64,000 nucleotides of DNA. Origin: Bacteroidetes bacterium 43-16 (GTDB lineage: Bacteria > Bacteroidota > Bacteroidia > Chitinophagales > Chitinophagaceae). Location: NCBI GenBank assembly GCA_001897525.1, contig MKTB01000002.1, positions 1 to 64,000 of the forward strand. Reading direction: 5' to 3'. Positions 8,825 through 19,400 of this stretch are shown here, in pieces; the first letter of the stretch is position 1; every line of letters begins with the position of its first letter. A program made the position numbers and the translations under genes. The notes beneath the pieces were generated by a model that ran no database searches, was not told where the DNA came from, and was given only the letters and a program-made list of their open reading frames with translations.

Positions 8825-9442
8825 TTATTTCTGAATTAAAACGATGGAACCATTGTGACCCGGAACTGAACCAGCAACTACGATATAGTTTTGTTCAGGA
8901 AACACTTTCATTACTTTTAAAGCTTTAACCTTAACGCGGTCGCCGCCCATTTGACCCGCCATTCTCATATTTTTGAATACGCGGCTTGGATAAGATGATC
9001 CACCAATAGAACCTGGTGCACGCTGACGATCGTGTTGACCGTGAGATGCCTCACCTACCCCGGCAAAGCCATGGCGTTTAACAACACCTTGGAAACCTTT
9101 ACCTTTAGTAGTTCCGACAACATTTACTTTCTCACCTTCTGCGAAGATGTCACAGGTAATTGTTTCTCCTACTTGTTTATCAATAGAACAGTTACGAATT
9201 TCTTTTACAACAGATTTGGGATCTGTGTTTGCTTTGGCGAAATGATTAAGAAGAGCTTTCGGCGTATTTTTTTCTTTACGCGTGCCATAAGCAATCTGAA
9301 GCGCATTGTATCCATCAGACTCTTCAGTTTTTTTCTGAGTAACCACACATGGACCCGCTTCGATAATGGTGCAAGCAACCTGCTTTCCATTAGCTTCGAA
9401 CACACTCGTCATGCCGATTTTTTTGCCAATAATACCTTTCAT
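8825..9442 (-). CDS. rplC: 50S ribosomal protein L3
   Basis: The 205-residue product starts MKGIIGKKIGMTSVF and has the conserved FQGVVKRHGFAGVGEASHGQ loop that reaches toward the peptidyl transferase centre, followed by a glutamine-containing GQMGGDRV block. L3 is an early assembly protein of the 50S subunit. Confidence 0.98.
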   Translation of the reverse strand: MKGIIGKKIGMTSVFEANGKQVACTIIEAGPCVVTQKKTEESDGYNALQIAYGTRKEKNTPKALLNHFAKANTDPKSVVKEIRNCSIDKQVGETITCDIFAEGEKVNVVGTTKGKGFQGVVKRHGFAGVGEASHGQHDRQRAPGSIGGSSYPSRVFKNMRMAGQMGGDRVKVKALKVMKVFPEQNYIVVAGSVPGHNGSIVLIQK

Positions 9443-9724
9443 TTGTTAGAGATAATTATTATTCAGTTATTACAAGAGATGTTGCCACCTCACATTGTTA
9501 TTGATTGATGTTTTTAATAGCTCAATGGAAATCCAGGACATTGCCTAGCACCCTTAGCTCAGCGCCTTTTAATAATTTTTGATGTTTCATTTTTGATTTA
9601 GGATTATTGCTAATCCAAAATTCAAAATAAAAAACTCAAAATCTATTGAAGGTTAAGCCGTTTAGACCATTTTTATAAAGAACAAAGCTTTCGCTATTAA
9701 ATTTGGGTTCGGAATCTTAGCCGG
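9443..9724. other. Long rpsJ-rplC spacer
   Basis: A 282-nt gap within an otherwise compact operon. It is A/T-rich with an imperfect inverted repeat around GGATTATTGCTAATCC and several TCAAAA-type short repeats. No open frame and no convincing TAnnTTTG promoter on the minus strand were seen. Confidence 0.5.
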
Positions 9725-10030
9725 TTATGCTTTGATTTCTACTTCAACACCACTTGGTAAGTCCAATTTAGATAAAGCATCTACAGTCTTGCTGCTTGAT
9801 GTATAGATATCTAAAAGACGCTTGTGTGTAGTTAATTGAAACTGTTCTCTTGCCTTTTTATTTACGTGCGGTGAACGTAACACCGTGTAAATTTTCTTAT
9901 CAGTTGGCAATGGAATTGGACCAGTTACTACAGCACCTGTGCTTCTTACCGTCTTAACGATTTTTTCTGCTGACTTATCAACCAAGTTGTGGTCGTAAGA
10001 TTTCAATTTAATGCGAATGCGTTGTGACAT
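9725..10030 (-). CDS. rpsJ: 30S ribosomal protein S10
   Basis: The 101-residue product has the S10 core [18 protein letters not shown] and the [14 protein letters not shown] motif. S10 is a head protein of the 30S subunit and in other bacteria also the NusE antitermination factor. It is the first gene of the operon. The upstream neighbour is a plus-strand surface protein gene, so the common fusA/tuf-rpsJ linkage is absent. Confidence 0.98.
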   Translation of the reverse strand: MSQRIRIKLKSYDHNLVDKSAEKIVKTVRSTGAVVTGPIPLPTDKKIYTVLRSPHVNKKAREQFQLTTHKRLLDIYTSSSKTVDALSKLDLPSGVEVEIKA

Positions 10031-10063
10031 AATTCAAAAAACTTCCTTTATTATTTGGGAGTG

Positions 10064-10094
10064 CAAAGCTAAAACTAATATTTTTAATGACCAA
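10064..10094 (-). promoter_or_regulatory. Predicted promoter of the S10 operon
   Basis: On the minus strand a TTGG box (plus 10091-10094) is followed after 19 nt by TAGCTTTG (plus 10064-10071). This fits the Bacteroidota consensus TTTG-N19-TAnnTTTG with one -33 mismatch. Transcription would start about 30 nt before rpsJ. Confidence 0.6.
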
Positions 10095-10372
10095 TTTTTT
10101 TTTAATATTTTTTATTTTTCTTTAAAAATTATTGGCCTGGCCTGCACTTTTTTGCGCAAAAATAACTGAGTTTAATGACATTAAAGTTATCAAAAAGAAT
10201 AATTGATAGAAACCTCAAAATCAACGATATGCTATCCGGAAAGCAATTCAGCCCTACAGGTTAAGCGCTTTAAAAGAATTATAAAGAAAAAAAACCTGGT
10301 GATGAGTTTCAGGGGCTTAGTATTTTCCTAACAATTAAAAATCTAGTAAGCCTTAAAAAAAGTGCCTTTTTA

Positions 10373-10404
10373 TTTCCAAAAACAAAACACAATAGATATA
10401 TTTG
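10373..10404 (+). promoter_or_regulatory. Predicted promoter of the first T9SS protein gene
   Basis: TTTC at 10373-10376, a 20-nt spacer and TATATTTG at 10397-10404 fit the Bacteroidota promoter pattern. The start codon is 36 nt after the -7 box. Confidence 0.5.
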
Positions 10405-10440
10405 TACAAACATTAATTTATTATTTCTTATCTCAAGTAC

Positions 10441-13400
10441 ATGAAAGCAAATTTTACCCTCAGCAAGTTCTATCTTGCCTGCCTGCTGTCTATGAGTATG
10501 CTCCTGCTCATAAACGGCACACGTGCTTCGGCCCAGGTCGCCGCAACGTGCACGCCAACGTACACCTATGGGTGTACCTCCGGTGATGACATTGATGATG
10601 TTACCCTGGTGGGTGCATCGGTCACCTTAAGTAACATGAATACCCCTTGTCCGACCAATGCTTACCAGGACTACACGACAAGCACCAGCCTTGGTGTACC
10701 GGACTTGTTGCCCGGCCAATCTTATAGCGGTACGGTGACCACTAACTACACCGGCCTCTATGAATATGTAAAAATTTGGATTGACTTTGATGACAATGGC
10801 GTATTTGTAGCCGGTGAAGAAGTAGCGGCATTCGGACCGATCAACAACACTTCTACAGGTGCTTATACCATGGCTATTCCATTAACGGCAGCTCCTGGCA
10901 TGAAAAGAATGCGTATTGTATTAAGTTACAGCTCTTCTCCTTCTGGTGCCTGTGGCAGCTTTAGCTGGGGAGAAACGCATGACTACAAGGTACAGATCTT
11001 ATCTTTAACGCCTTGTACCAATCCTCCTGTTGCAGGTACTGCAACCATCAACCCTACCGGACAGTCTTGCCCGGGCAACCCGGTAACCTTGTCCCTGACA
11101 GGTATCGTAATGGGTAGCGGCCAGACTTATGAGTGGGAAAGCTCTCCTAACAATGTGACTTATACCAGTATGGGAGCGGCTTCACTGTCTCCGAATAGGA
11201 CTGTAACGCCATTAGTATCTACCTGGTACAGGTGTAAAGTAGTATGTTCCGGCGGTACTCCTGCTACCTCAACGCCTGTACAGGTGAATGTAGCTGCAGG
11301 TTTATCAGGAACTTACACGATCAACGCTGCCTTACCTACCGGTGGTACCAACTTTAATAACTTTACGGCTGCTGCTGCTGCCTTAAACTGTGGTATCGTA
11401 GCTCCGGTAACGATCAATGTTGTGGCCGGATCAGGACCTTATACTGATCGCTTCAACCTGACCAATATCGGTGGCTCCAGCGCCACCAACAGAGTGCGCA
11501 TTAATGGTAATGGTGAGACGATTCAATTTAACTCAACCTCTACCAGTGACCACAGGATCGTTTCCCTGGATGGTTCAAAATATGTGACGATCAACAACCT
11601 TAAGATCAAAACGCTTAATGCGACTTATGGCTGGGGTATCCACATCGGGAACAATGCTGAAAAAGACAGTATCATCAATTGCCAGATCGACCTGGGAACA
11701 ATTACAGGAACATCTTCTGTAAATGCCAGCGGTATTGTGCTCTCCGGATCTGCAACCAGTACCACTACTGCGTCTACAGCAAAAAATATCTATATCGGTA
11801 ACAATACTATCATCGCAGGTTCTACGGGATCAGGTGGTGGATACTACGGTATTACCTCTACAGGTACTTCCACTACAGTGATGAATGACAGCATTGCGAT
11901 TGTAGGTAATGAAATCACCAATTTCTATTACTATGGTATCCGTGTAACTTATGCGAATGCTCCTAACATCAGCAATAATAATATCCACAGAAGCACACAA
12001 ACGGCTATTGGTACAACAGCTTACGGTATCTATTACTACTACTGTATAGGCGGTAGAGCTGTAGGTAACAGGATCCATGATATGGCCACTACCGGTACAA
12101 CTTCTTCCAGCAGTTTTTACGGTTTGTATATCTACAACTACAACAATACGGCTTCAACACCAGTACTTGTAGCCAACAACGCCATCTACAATCTTAAGAA
12201 CTACTATGGCTTACAATACCTGATGTATGTTTACGGACCGGCGCATAAAGTATATCATAATACCGTTGATGCCAGCGCCGTACAATCTGCCAGCACCAGT
12301 GCAATGTACGGCTTGTACATAGGTTACAATACAGGCACAGAAGTAAAAAATAATATCATCAATATTACAGGTGGAAATACCGGAACAAAATATGGTATCT
12401 ACCATGCTTCTACAACCTATGCAGCCAACTATCAAAAGAACAATGTTAATGTAAATACGACTCAGAGCGGTACTCAGACACCTTACTACTATGGTTCTGC
12501 TTACGCGACTTTAGCAGCTTTCCAGGCGGCCTACCCGACCCAGGAGCTGGGCTCTCCTTCTGTAGCTCCGGTGTTTACAAACCCTGCTACCGGCGACCTT
12601 ACTCCTTCAACAGGTGCATTGATCGGTACAGGTGCGAATGTGCTTGCAGATGTTCCTAACGATATCGTTAACCTGCCGCGCTCTACAGCCCCTACTATCG
12701 GAGCTTTCGAGATCGCGCCTATAGGCAACAATAATGCGAGAATGTTTGCGATCCTTAACCCTACAGGAAATGTATGTACAGGCGCTCAACCGTTACAGGT
12801 GATCGTAGGTAATGCAGGGGTGAACAATATCACCAATATGCAAGTGAACTGGAGCCTTAATGGTGTAACACAAACGCCATTCAGCTACAGCACACCTACC
12901 TACCCTACCCTGGTACCTATGACCAGCACTACAGGACAATTCTCTGATACGATCACGATTGGCAATGCCAACCTGATCGCAGGTGCTAACACAATCAGAG
13001 TATGGACTACATTACCTAATGGCCAGCCGGATTCTTATCCGAGCAACGATACTGCGCAAATCATCATTACGCCTGCTACATTTACCCTGACTACGGCAAA
13101 TGATACCGTATGTTATGGTGCTACATTAGCCCTGAATTTAAGCCCTACTACTCCGTATGCCAACAACTCACTGCAATGGGAGTCTTCAACAAATGGTGGT
13201 ACTACATGGACTACTGCGGCTACCAACAACAACAGTACTTACCTGGTGAACAACCTTACGGTAAATACCAGCTACCGCGTTAAAATATTAACCGGCGGCA
13301 GTGCTTGTTATTCACCGACAAAAGCGATCTCTATTTTCAACATTTCATTGCCAACCACTACCAGCGCAGAAAGATGTGGACCGGGCACAGTAGCCTTAGG

Positions 13401-15000
13401 AGCAACTCCAGGTGCAGGTGGCGGAACGCTTAAATGGTATGAAACGCAAACTTCGACTTCTGATATCGCTACTGGTACAAGCTTCACAACACCTAACTTA
13501 ACGGCTACTACAACTTATTATGTAGCTACTTCAGCAGGTGGTGGCAACCAGGTAGCAGGTATGCCGGTGCCTCAATCTACTTCCGGTAACAGCGGATTCA
13601 GTGATATAGGCTTAATGTTCAATGCAACTACTGCTTTCACCATCAGCTCTGTGGATGTATATCCAATGGGAACTGCGGGAACAGGAAGCGTTACTATTGC
13701 ACTTAAAAACTCATCTGGTGCCACTTTACAATCAGCAACTGCACCGGTGACTGTGAGCACTGCAGGTACTTTAAACACGGTTCCATTGAACTTTGCGGTT
13801 ATCCCGGGCACTAACTACAGACTGGTAGTAACTGCAGCTTCAGGTATGTCTAACCTGATCCGCGAATACAACGGATCTGGTATGCCTTTCCCTTACTCTG
13901 TACCAGGTGTGCTGTCCATCACTTCAGGCTACACCAGCGGTGCTTCTGCTTACTATTACTACTATCTCTACAATTGGAAAATTGCAGCAGGTTGTGAAAG
14001 TGCAAGAGTTCCGGTGACGGCAACGATCAGAGAAGTCCCTAATCCTAATTTAGGCACCGATTTAGATACCTGTACCTTCAATGCGATCCCGATGACTCTG
14101 GACCCTGGTCCTCAACCTTCAGGTTCTAACTATGTATGGGATAATAATACTACAGGAACACAACGCAATATCAATACTTCCGGTACTTACCACGTTACGG
14201 TAACTACACCATTCGGATGTATCGGCAGAGATACAATTGTTATCCTGATGCGTGAAAAACCTGCTATTGACCTGGATGCAAGCGGCGCTTCATTCTGTAT
14301 TGGTGCGACCAAAACACTTGATGCAGGTCCCGGCGGCCAGAACGGAGGTACTTACTACTGGAATACGGGTGCACAAACCCGCGTTATTGATGTAACAAGC
14401 GGTGGTACTTATATTGCCTTCGTTACTTCTCCTGATGGTTGTTACAACTCTGATACGATTGTAGTAGTAGAAGACGGCTATGCACCTACAATAGATGCAA
14501 TACAGGCTTTGGCCATGAATGCCAATACCTTCTCTTTCTCTGCGATCAACCCGCAATATGTTACAAGTTATGAGTGGAATTTCGGAGACGGCAGTCCTAT
14601 CTCCACTTCTCCAAATCCTTCAAAACAATACTATCAATCCGGCAACTACCTGGTAAAACTTAAAACCAACAGTACTTGTGCCGACCGTTTAGATAGTGCT
14701 TATGTGAATATTGTAGGTGTAGGTATCAATGATACAGAAGGCAGCTTAAATACGATTACGATCTATCCGAATCCGAATGTTTTAGGTATTTTAAACATCG
14801 ATGCAGGTAAAGAGGTAAAAGTGAACAAAGTTTCCCTGATCAATGTTGTAGGTCAAACCGTAGCTGAGATCAATAAAGTTTCAACCAACCAAAATATACA
14901 GCAAATCATATTGCCGAAACATTTGGCCAGCGGTATTTACAACTTAAAAATTGAAACGGATAAAGGTACTACTACCAGAAAAATAGAAATAAGAAAGTAG
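10441..15000 (+). CDS. T9SS-secreted beta-helix/GEVED surface protein A
   Basis: The product is 1519 residues with a signal peptide ending near ASAQ (about residue 32). Domains read by eye: a GEVED domain at about 35-190 (VKIWIDFDDNGVF, then GETHDYKV); an Ig-like domain at about 195-285; a right-handed parallel beta-helix at about 290-755, rich in N/G turns; a CARDB-like module at 765-880; Ig-like and galactose-binding-like modules to about 1195; two SprB-type repeats ending in SGTY or GGTYxxxV; a PKD domain at about 1360-1420 (SYEWNFGDGSP); and a type A T9SS sorting domain (IYPNPN, then GIYNLKIETDKG). It should be exported by Sec and then T9SS and anchored or released at the surface, probably as an adhesin or glycan-binding protein. 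It lacks the leader element of the next three genes. Confidence 0.88.
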   Translation: MKANFTLSKFYLACLLSMSMLLLINGTRASAQVAATCTPTYTYGCTSGDDIDDVTLVGASVTLSNMNTPCPTNAYQDYTTSTSLGVPDLLPGQSYSGTVTTNYTGLYEYVKIWIDFDDNGVFVAGEEVAAFGPINNTSTGAYTMAIPLTAAPGMKRMRIVLSYSSSPSGACGSFSWGETHDYKVQILSLTPCTNPPVAGTATINPTGQSCPGNPVTLSLTGIVMGSGQTYEWESSPNNVTYTSMGAASLSPNRTVTPLVSTWYRCKVVCSGGTPATSTPVQVNVAAGLSGTYTINAALPTGGTNFNNFTAAAAALNCGIVAPVTINVVAGSGPYTDRFNLTNIGGSSATNRVRINGNGETIQFNSTSTSDHRIVSLDGSKYVTINNLKIKTLNATYGWGIHIGNNAEKDSIINCQIDLGTITGTSSVNASGIVLSGSATSTTTASTAKNIYIGNNTIIAGSTGSGGGYYGITSTGTSTTVMNDSIAIVGNEITNFYYYGIRVTYANAPNISNNNIHRSTQTAIGTTAYGIYYYYCIGGRAVGNRIHDMATTGTTSSSSFYGLYIYNYNNTASTPVLVANNAIYNLKNYYGLQYLMYVYGPAHKVYHNTVDASAVQSASTSAMYGLYIGYNTGTEVKNNIINITGGNTGTKYGIYHASTTYAANYQKNNVNVNTTQSGTQTPYYYGSAYATLAAFQAAYPTQELGSPSVAPVFTNPATGDLTPSTGALIGTGANVLADVPNDIVNLPRSTAPTIGAFEIAPIGNNNARMFAILNPTGNVCTGAQPLQVIVGNAGVNNITNMQVNWSLNGVTQTPFSYSTPTYPTLVPMTSTTGQFSDTITIGNANLIAGANTIRVWTTLPNGQPDSYPSNDTAQIIITPATFTLTTANDTVCYGATLALNLSPTTPYANNSLQWESSTNGGTTWTTAATNNNSTYLVNNLTVNTSYRVKILTGGSACYSPTKAISIFNISLPTTTSAERCGPGTVALGATPGAGGGTLKWYETQTSTSDIATGTSFTTPNLTATTTYYVATSAGGGNQVAGMPVPQSTSGNSGFSDIGLMFNATTAFTISSVDVYPMGTAGTGSVTIALKNSSGATLQSATAPVTVSTAGTLNTVPLNFAVIPGTNYRLVVTAASGMSNLIREYNGSGMPFPYSVPGVLSITSGYTSGASAYYYYYLYNWKIAAGCESARVPVTATIREVPNPNLGTDLDTCTFNAIPMTLDPGPQPSGSNYVWDNNTTGTQRNINTSGTYHVTVTTPFGCIGRDTIVILMREKPAIDLDASGASFCIGATKTLDAGPGGQNGGTYYWNTGAQTRVIDVTSGGTYIAFVTSPDGCYNSDTIVVVEDGYAPTIDAIQALAMNANTFSFSAINPQYVTSYEWNFGDGSPISTSPNPSKQYYQSGNYLVKLKTNSTCADRLDSAYVNIVGVGINDTEGSLNTITIYPNPNVLGILNIDAGKEVKVNKVSLINVVGQTVAEINKVSTNQNIQQIILPKHLASGIYNLKIETDKGTTTRKIEIRK

Positions 15001-15026
15001 TATTTAGATTATCCATAATATTTATC

Positions 15027-15062
15027 AAACAGGCCCTGAAAATTTCAGGGCCTGTTTTTTTT
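15027..15062 (+). terminator. Intrinsic terminator after surface protein A
   Basis: A near-perfect hairpin (AAACAGGCCCTG with CAGGGCCTGTTT) is followed by a run of T residues, 27 nt after the stop codon. Confidence 0.9.
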
Positions 15063-15543
15063 ATTTAAATGAGGTCAATCTGCGGTATCAATCCATAGAA
15101 AAACAGTTTTACAGTAATTTTTTTACCTAAAGTTTATTTTTATCCAACTTGCTAAAAAGCAGCACAAAACCTCATGTAATGAAACTATACCTATTCAACC
15201 TGATAAAAATCATATCAAAACAAAAAATAAAAAACTAATATTTTACAAATATCCTATAGAATAAAAATCCAGAAAATGATATTTTTTTGGATTTTTTAAT
15301 TTTCACACAAACCAATTAACCGCTTATACCCGTCTATGTGATTAACAATAAAAAATCCAACATTTCAACAAAAAGCAAAAAATACTAAAATACCAGATGC
15401 ACAACAAAAGATAAAATACATAGACAATCTATAATTAAGCAAATTAAATTACAGATTATCCGCTAAAGACTTTCATCATTGCTATTAACCAAACCTAAGA
15501 AAAAATGAAAGAGTACAGCCAATAATAAATCAAGACAAGAAAA
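15063..15543. other. A/T-rich region with no recognised gene
   Basis: About 480 nt, very A/T-rich, with no plausible open frame. It presumably holds the promoter of the 15544 gene, but no clear TAnnTTTG box was found. Confidence 0.5.
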
Positions 15544-16044
15544 ATGAAAAAGATCTTACTATGGTATCTGGTAAGCATCCTCGCTATGCTTACGTTTGTT
15601 CAAACGTTTACGTACGCTAAGGGGATTGAACATCTTGCAACCAGATCAAGTATAGATATTGCAAAGATTCATTGCGGTGAAGTAACAGGCAGGCACGCCT
15701 GCCTTCAGCTTAACAGTGATAGCAAATGCATCAGCAGTGCCCGCCTGAGCAAAGCTGTGGCATACATTTCTTCCGGACTTTTCACAGAAGTGCAGATTTC
15801 CTCCTCATTAAGTACGCTCAAAATAAGCAACAAAACTGTTGCAGTCGGTTATAATAACAGTATAGCCATCATTGTTGCCCCGCATATGTTTGATGCATAC
15901 AGGGGCTGTTTCCGTTCAAGGCTACTACAAGACATTTTTCCTTTACCTGTATATGCCACAGGTAAGGGAAACTATATTTTACAAAGACTGGTTTACAAAG
16001 ATCCCCTTTGCCGCACAGCAAAAATGGAGACCGGGAAGACCTGA
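15544..16044 (+). CDS. Small putative secreted protein, unrecognised
   Basis: A 166-residue frame starts MKKILLWYLVSILAML and has a good Sec signal peptide ending near TYAKG. The rest (Ser/Ile-rich, four Cys after the signal peptide) matches no family I know. An 8-bp perfect inverted repeat (AGGCAGGC with GCCTGCCT, 15687-15704) lies inside the frame, which is odd for a conserved gene. It stands alone between two giant T9SS genes and may be a decayed remnant. Its signal peptide and an AAGAAAA sequence just before the ATG argue that it is, or was, a real gene. Confidence 0.45.
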   Translation: MKKILLWYLVSILAMLTFVQTFTYAKGIEHLATRSSIDIAKIHCGEVTGRHACLQLNSDSKCISSARLSKAVAYISSGLFTEVQISSSLSTLKISNKTVAVGYNNSIAIIVAPHMFDAYRGCFRSRLLQDIFPLPVYATGKGNYILQRLVYKDPLCRTAKMETGKT

Positions 16045-16404
16045 ATACCCTAAGCAGGAGCAAGCTGAGCTTCCCTGCAAATAATAAAACAGCAACCAAT
16101 TACATACCAAGACAAATAGTATAACATGAAACAAATTAAACCATTTCTTAAAAGCAGTTATTGCACGCTGCCCCCATTTCTGCTTATGCCTCCTTTAATG
16201 GACGTACTCTTCCAGAATCCCTGTATTCCGGGCATACACAAAATGCTGTTCCGCTGCTGAACTGCGCGGAAATAAAGAGCGCAAACCAAAGCAATATTTA
16301 TCATCTGTTTCAGGCAATAAGCAGCACAAAAGCTGTCCCACCTGCCTCAACATGACCGGGGAAGCCGAAAACCACTTAAGAGTAGGCAATATATTCAGTA
16401 GAAA
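16045..16404. other. Upstream region of surface protein B
   Basis: 360 nt holding the leader element at 16358-16389. A 44-codon frame begins at 16126 (MKQIKPFLKSS...) but has no family resemblance and is probably not a gene. Confidence 0.4.
16358..16389 (+). promoter_or_regulatory. Leader element, copy 1 (before surface protein B)
   Basis: A 32-nt element starts GGGGAAGCCGAAAACCA and ends AGAGTAGGCAA. Its GGC ends 17 nt before the start codon. It differs from copy 2 at two positions. GCC near the start can pair with GGC near the end. A short frame through it starts at an ATG at 16352 and stops in an ATGA overlap with the gene start. Confidence 0.6.
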
Positions 16405-19400
16405 ATGAAAAAACTAAATTTACTCAGTTGGTTAAAATACACATTTATACCAACCTTGTTGATTCTGTTCATCACCAATATGCAGGCACAAACCCCGATG
16501 TTCTTCAAAGGCGGGGGTACCGGCAGCAATACTATACCGATGAACACTGCAGGCTCTCATGCCCAGCATATCTATCAACCTGCAGATTTTAATGCGCCGC
16601 CAACTGCGGGGCTGATCTCGAAAATTTACTTTAGAAATGGGGTAGCCGGGGCGACGGGTACTTATACCAACTTCTCGGTTGCATTCTTACAGAACAACCT
16701 GGCTGCTTTTCCCAGCACTACATTCTTAACCGGGTTCACTACTGCACTGTCCACACCCAGCATCACCATTAATGGTAATGCAACAGCAGGCGGATGGTAT
16801 GAGATCCCTCTAACCACTCCCTTTTTATATGACCCTACACAGACACTTATCGTTGAGATAAAATATACAGCAAGAACAGGTGGATTAAGCACCCCTACTA
16901 CAAGTGCTTCGGGCAACAAAAGGCTATCCATAATTACGGCTCCCGGAGCAGCTACGGGTAACCTGAGTACTATATGGGGCGACTTCGGTATGGACCTTCT
17001 TCCGGCAGTACCCTGTGCCAACCCTATCGTGGGCGGCACTTCAACGGCTTCGGCAACATCAGCCTGTGCCGGAACGCTGGTCAACTTTAACCTGAGCGGT
17101 AACAGCACCGGCGGTGGCCTTACCTACGAATGGGAAAGCTCTCCGAACAACACCGTGTACACCAGCCTCGCACCGGCTCAAAACGCAGCATTCTTTCCCT
17201 ATACAGTTACTACAACAGCCTGGTACAGGTGTAAACTGATCTGCTCAGGCGGAACGCCCGTTTATTCCACACCTATCCAGGTAACTATATTGGCACCACT
17301 CAACGGAGTATATACCATCAATAACGCTAATCCCACTGCAGGCACAAACTTTGCCAGCTTTACCGAAGCTATTGATGCCCTTAACTGTGGCGGTGTTGCC
17401 GGGCCGGTAACCTTTAATGTAAGCCCCGGAACACCTTATGTGGAAACCCTGAATTTCGGTACCATCAATGGGGTAAGCACCTCACAACCGGTACGCTTCA
17501 ATGGTAACGGTGCTACGGTACAGTTCACCAATACCACATCTGCAAGACAACTCCTGACCTTCGACGGTACAAACCATGTAAGGATTGACAGCCTCATCTT
17601 CAAATCACTCGATGCCACTTTCGGCTGGGGAGCACGCATTGCAGGTGGCGCCAGCTATGACAGCCTTACCCGTTGCCAGTTTGACCTGAGCTCTGTCACC
17701 AGCACTACAGCAGCCAATGTAAACGGCATCCTGTTTACCGCTTCTGCCACAGCAGTATCCACAGCAGGAGTGAATGGTAAGCATATTTATATCGCCAATA
17801 ATCATATTAAAGGTTCTGCTGCCGCAGGCGGACTGAACTATGGTATAGGTATTGCTTCCGGTGGCAGTGATTCCAACATCATCAAAAATAATGTGATCGA
17901 AAACTTCTACAACAATGGTGTCTATATCGCTTCTGCCAAATACACGATTGTGGAGGGCAATGAGATCCACAAAGCCAATAAAACAGCCGGTATCGTTGCC
18001 GGGGAAGGGATCTACACCGCCAGCGGTGATATGTCCGGTTCTAAAATTATCGGTAACAGGATACACAGCCCGGGTGGTACGGCAGGAGCTACTACCGTGT
18101 TCAGGGGTCTGTCCCTGCTCGGTGACGGTACGGCAACAGAACCCATACTGGTAGCTAACAATGTTATTTACAACATCAACCAGGGTGGAGCTTCCTCCGG
18201 TATTTACATAAGTACAGGACTATATAACCTGGTCTATCATAACACCATCACCTTTGACCAGGTACTCAGTGGCACAGCCATCAATTATGGTATTTATAGT
18301 ACCGGTGCCAATACAGGTACTGATATTTCCAATAATATGGTCAGCATCACTGCCGGAACAGAAGGCATCAAATACGGCTTTTACCATGTAACGGCCAATG
18401 GCATCGGTAATGCCCAGAAAAACAACTATTACCTGAACTCTACACAGCCAGGAGCACAGAATTATGGTTATTATACCACCGCTTATGCCACCCAGGCAGC
18501 CTTCCAGACAGCTTATCCTGCTCTGGAGATAGGCTCCCCTGTAGCAGATCCGCAATTTACTTCAGCAGCTACCGGTGACTTTGCTCCTTTGGGCAGCGGT
18601 GTGATCAATGCAGGTATCAACCTCCTGAGTACAGTACCTACAGACATCCTGGGACAAGCGCGTACAGCTGCCCCTACCATTGGTGCATTTGAATTTGTGC
18701 CTTCCGGAAATAATGATGCTATGGCTACTACATTCTTAAGCCCTTCCAGCAGTTATTGTGCCAACACCAGTATTCCTGTAGAAGTCATCATCGGGAATGG
18801 AGGTGCTAATACGATCAACACCATGCAGGTCAACTGGTCTGTAAATGGTGTGCTGATGACTCCATACAGCTATACAGGCCCGCTGGTATCACCTAGTGCG
18901 CCGGGACAAAGTATCGATACCGTTGTTATCGGAACAGCAACACTACCGGCCGGGAACTCAATCATCCGCGTATGGACCTCTGCACCAAACGGGCAGAATG
19001 ATCCTAATCATACTAATGATACGATTGTATTTAACGGCACCTCAGCTTTATCTGCTAACACTTATACGATAAACAGCGGAGCACCTACAGCCGGTCTTAA
19101 CTTCAACAGTTTTGCAGATTTCTCCACGGCCCTGAATGCAGGCATCTGCGGACCTGTGGTAGCCAATGTGGTAGCAGGATCAGGTCCTTATACAGAACAG
19201 GTAAGTTTCGGAGATGTTCCGGGAGCCAGTGCCACCAATACGATTAAAATAAATGGTAACGGCAACCTGGTACAATTTAATACGAGCGCCGGTAGTGCGA
19301 TTGCACTATTACAGCTCCAGGGCACTAAACACCTTAAAATAGATAATCTTAACTTCAAAACATCATCCACTGCTGCCGGATGGGCTGCCTGGATCACTGC

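Larger units (their letters stand above)
10031..10440. other. Divergent promoter region between rpsJ and the first T9SS gene
   Basis: These 410 nt are A/T-rich and hold the two divergent promoters listed here. No further gene or strong hairpin was seen in the 200 nt between them. Confidence 0.6.

Noticed and set aside
16126-16260. 44-codon frame upstream of surface protein B
   Set aside because: No signal peptide typical for the region, no family, and no supporting upstream signal; kept only as a note.
16352-16408. Leader peptide encoded by the conserved 32-nt element
   Set aside because: Only copy 1 has a free-standing start codon; copy 2 has none and copy 3 is in frame with the gene, so a shared leader peptide does not explain conservation.
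17605-18066. Minus-strand frames opposite the beta-helix modules of the surface proteins
   Set aside because: They recur at the same place in each paralogue only because the sense strands are duplicated; their content is antisense of Asn/Gly/Thr-rich repeats.
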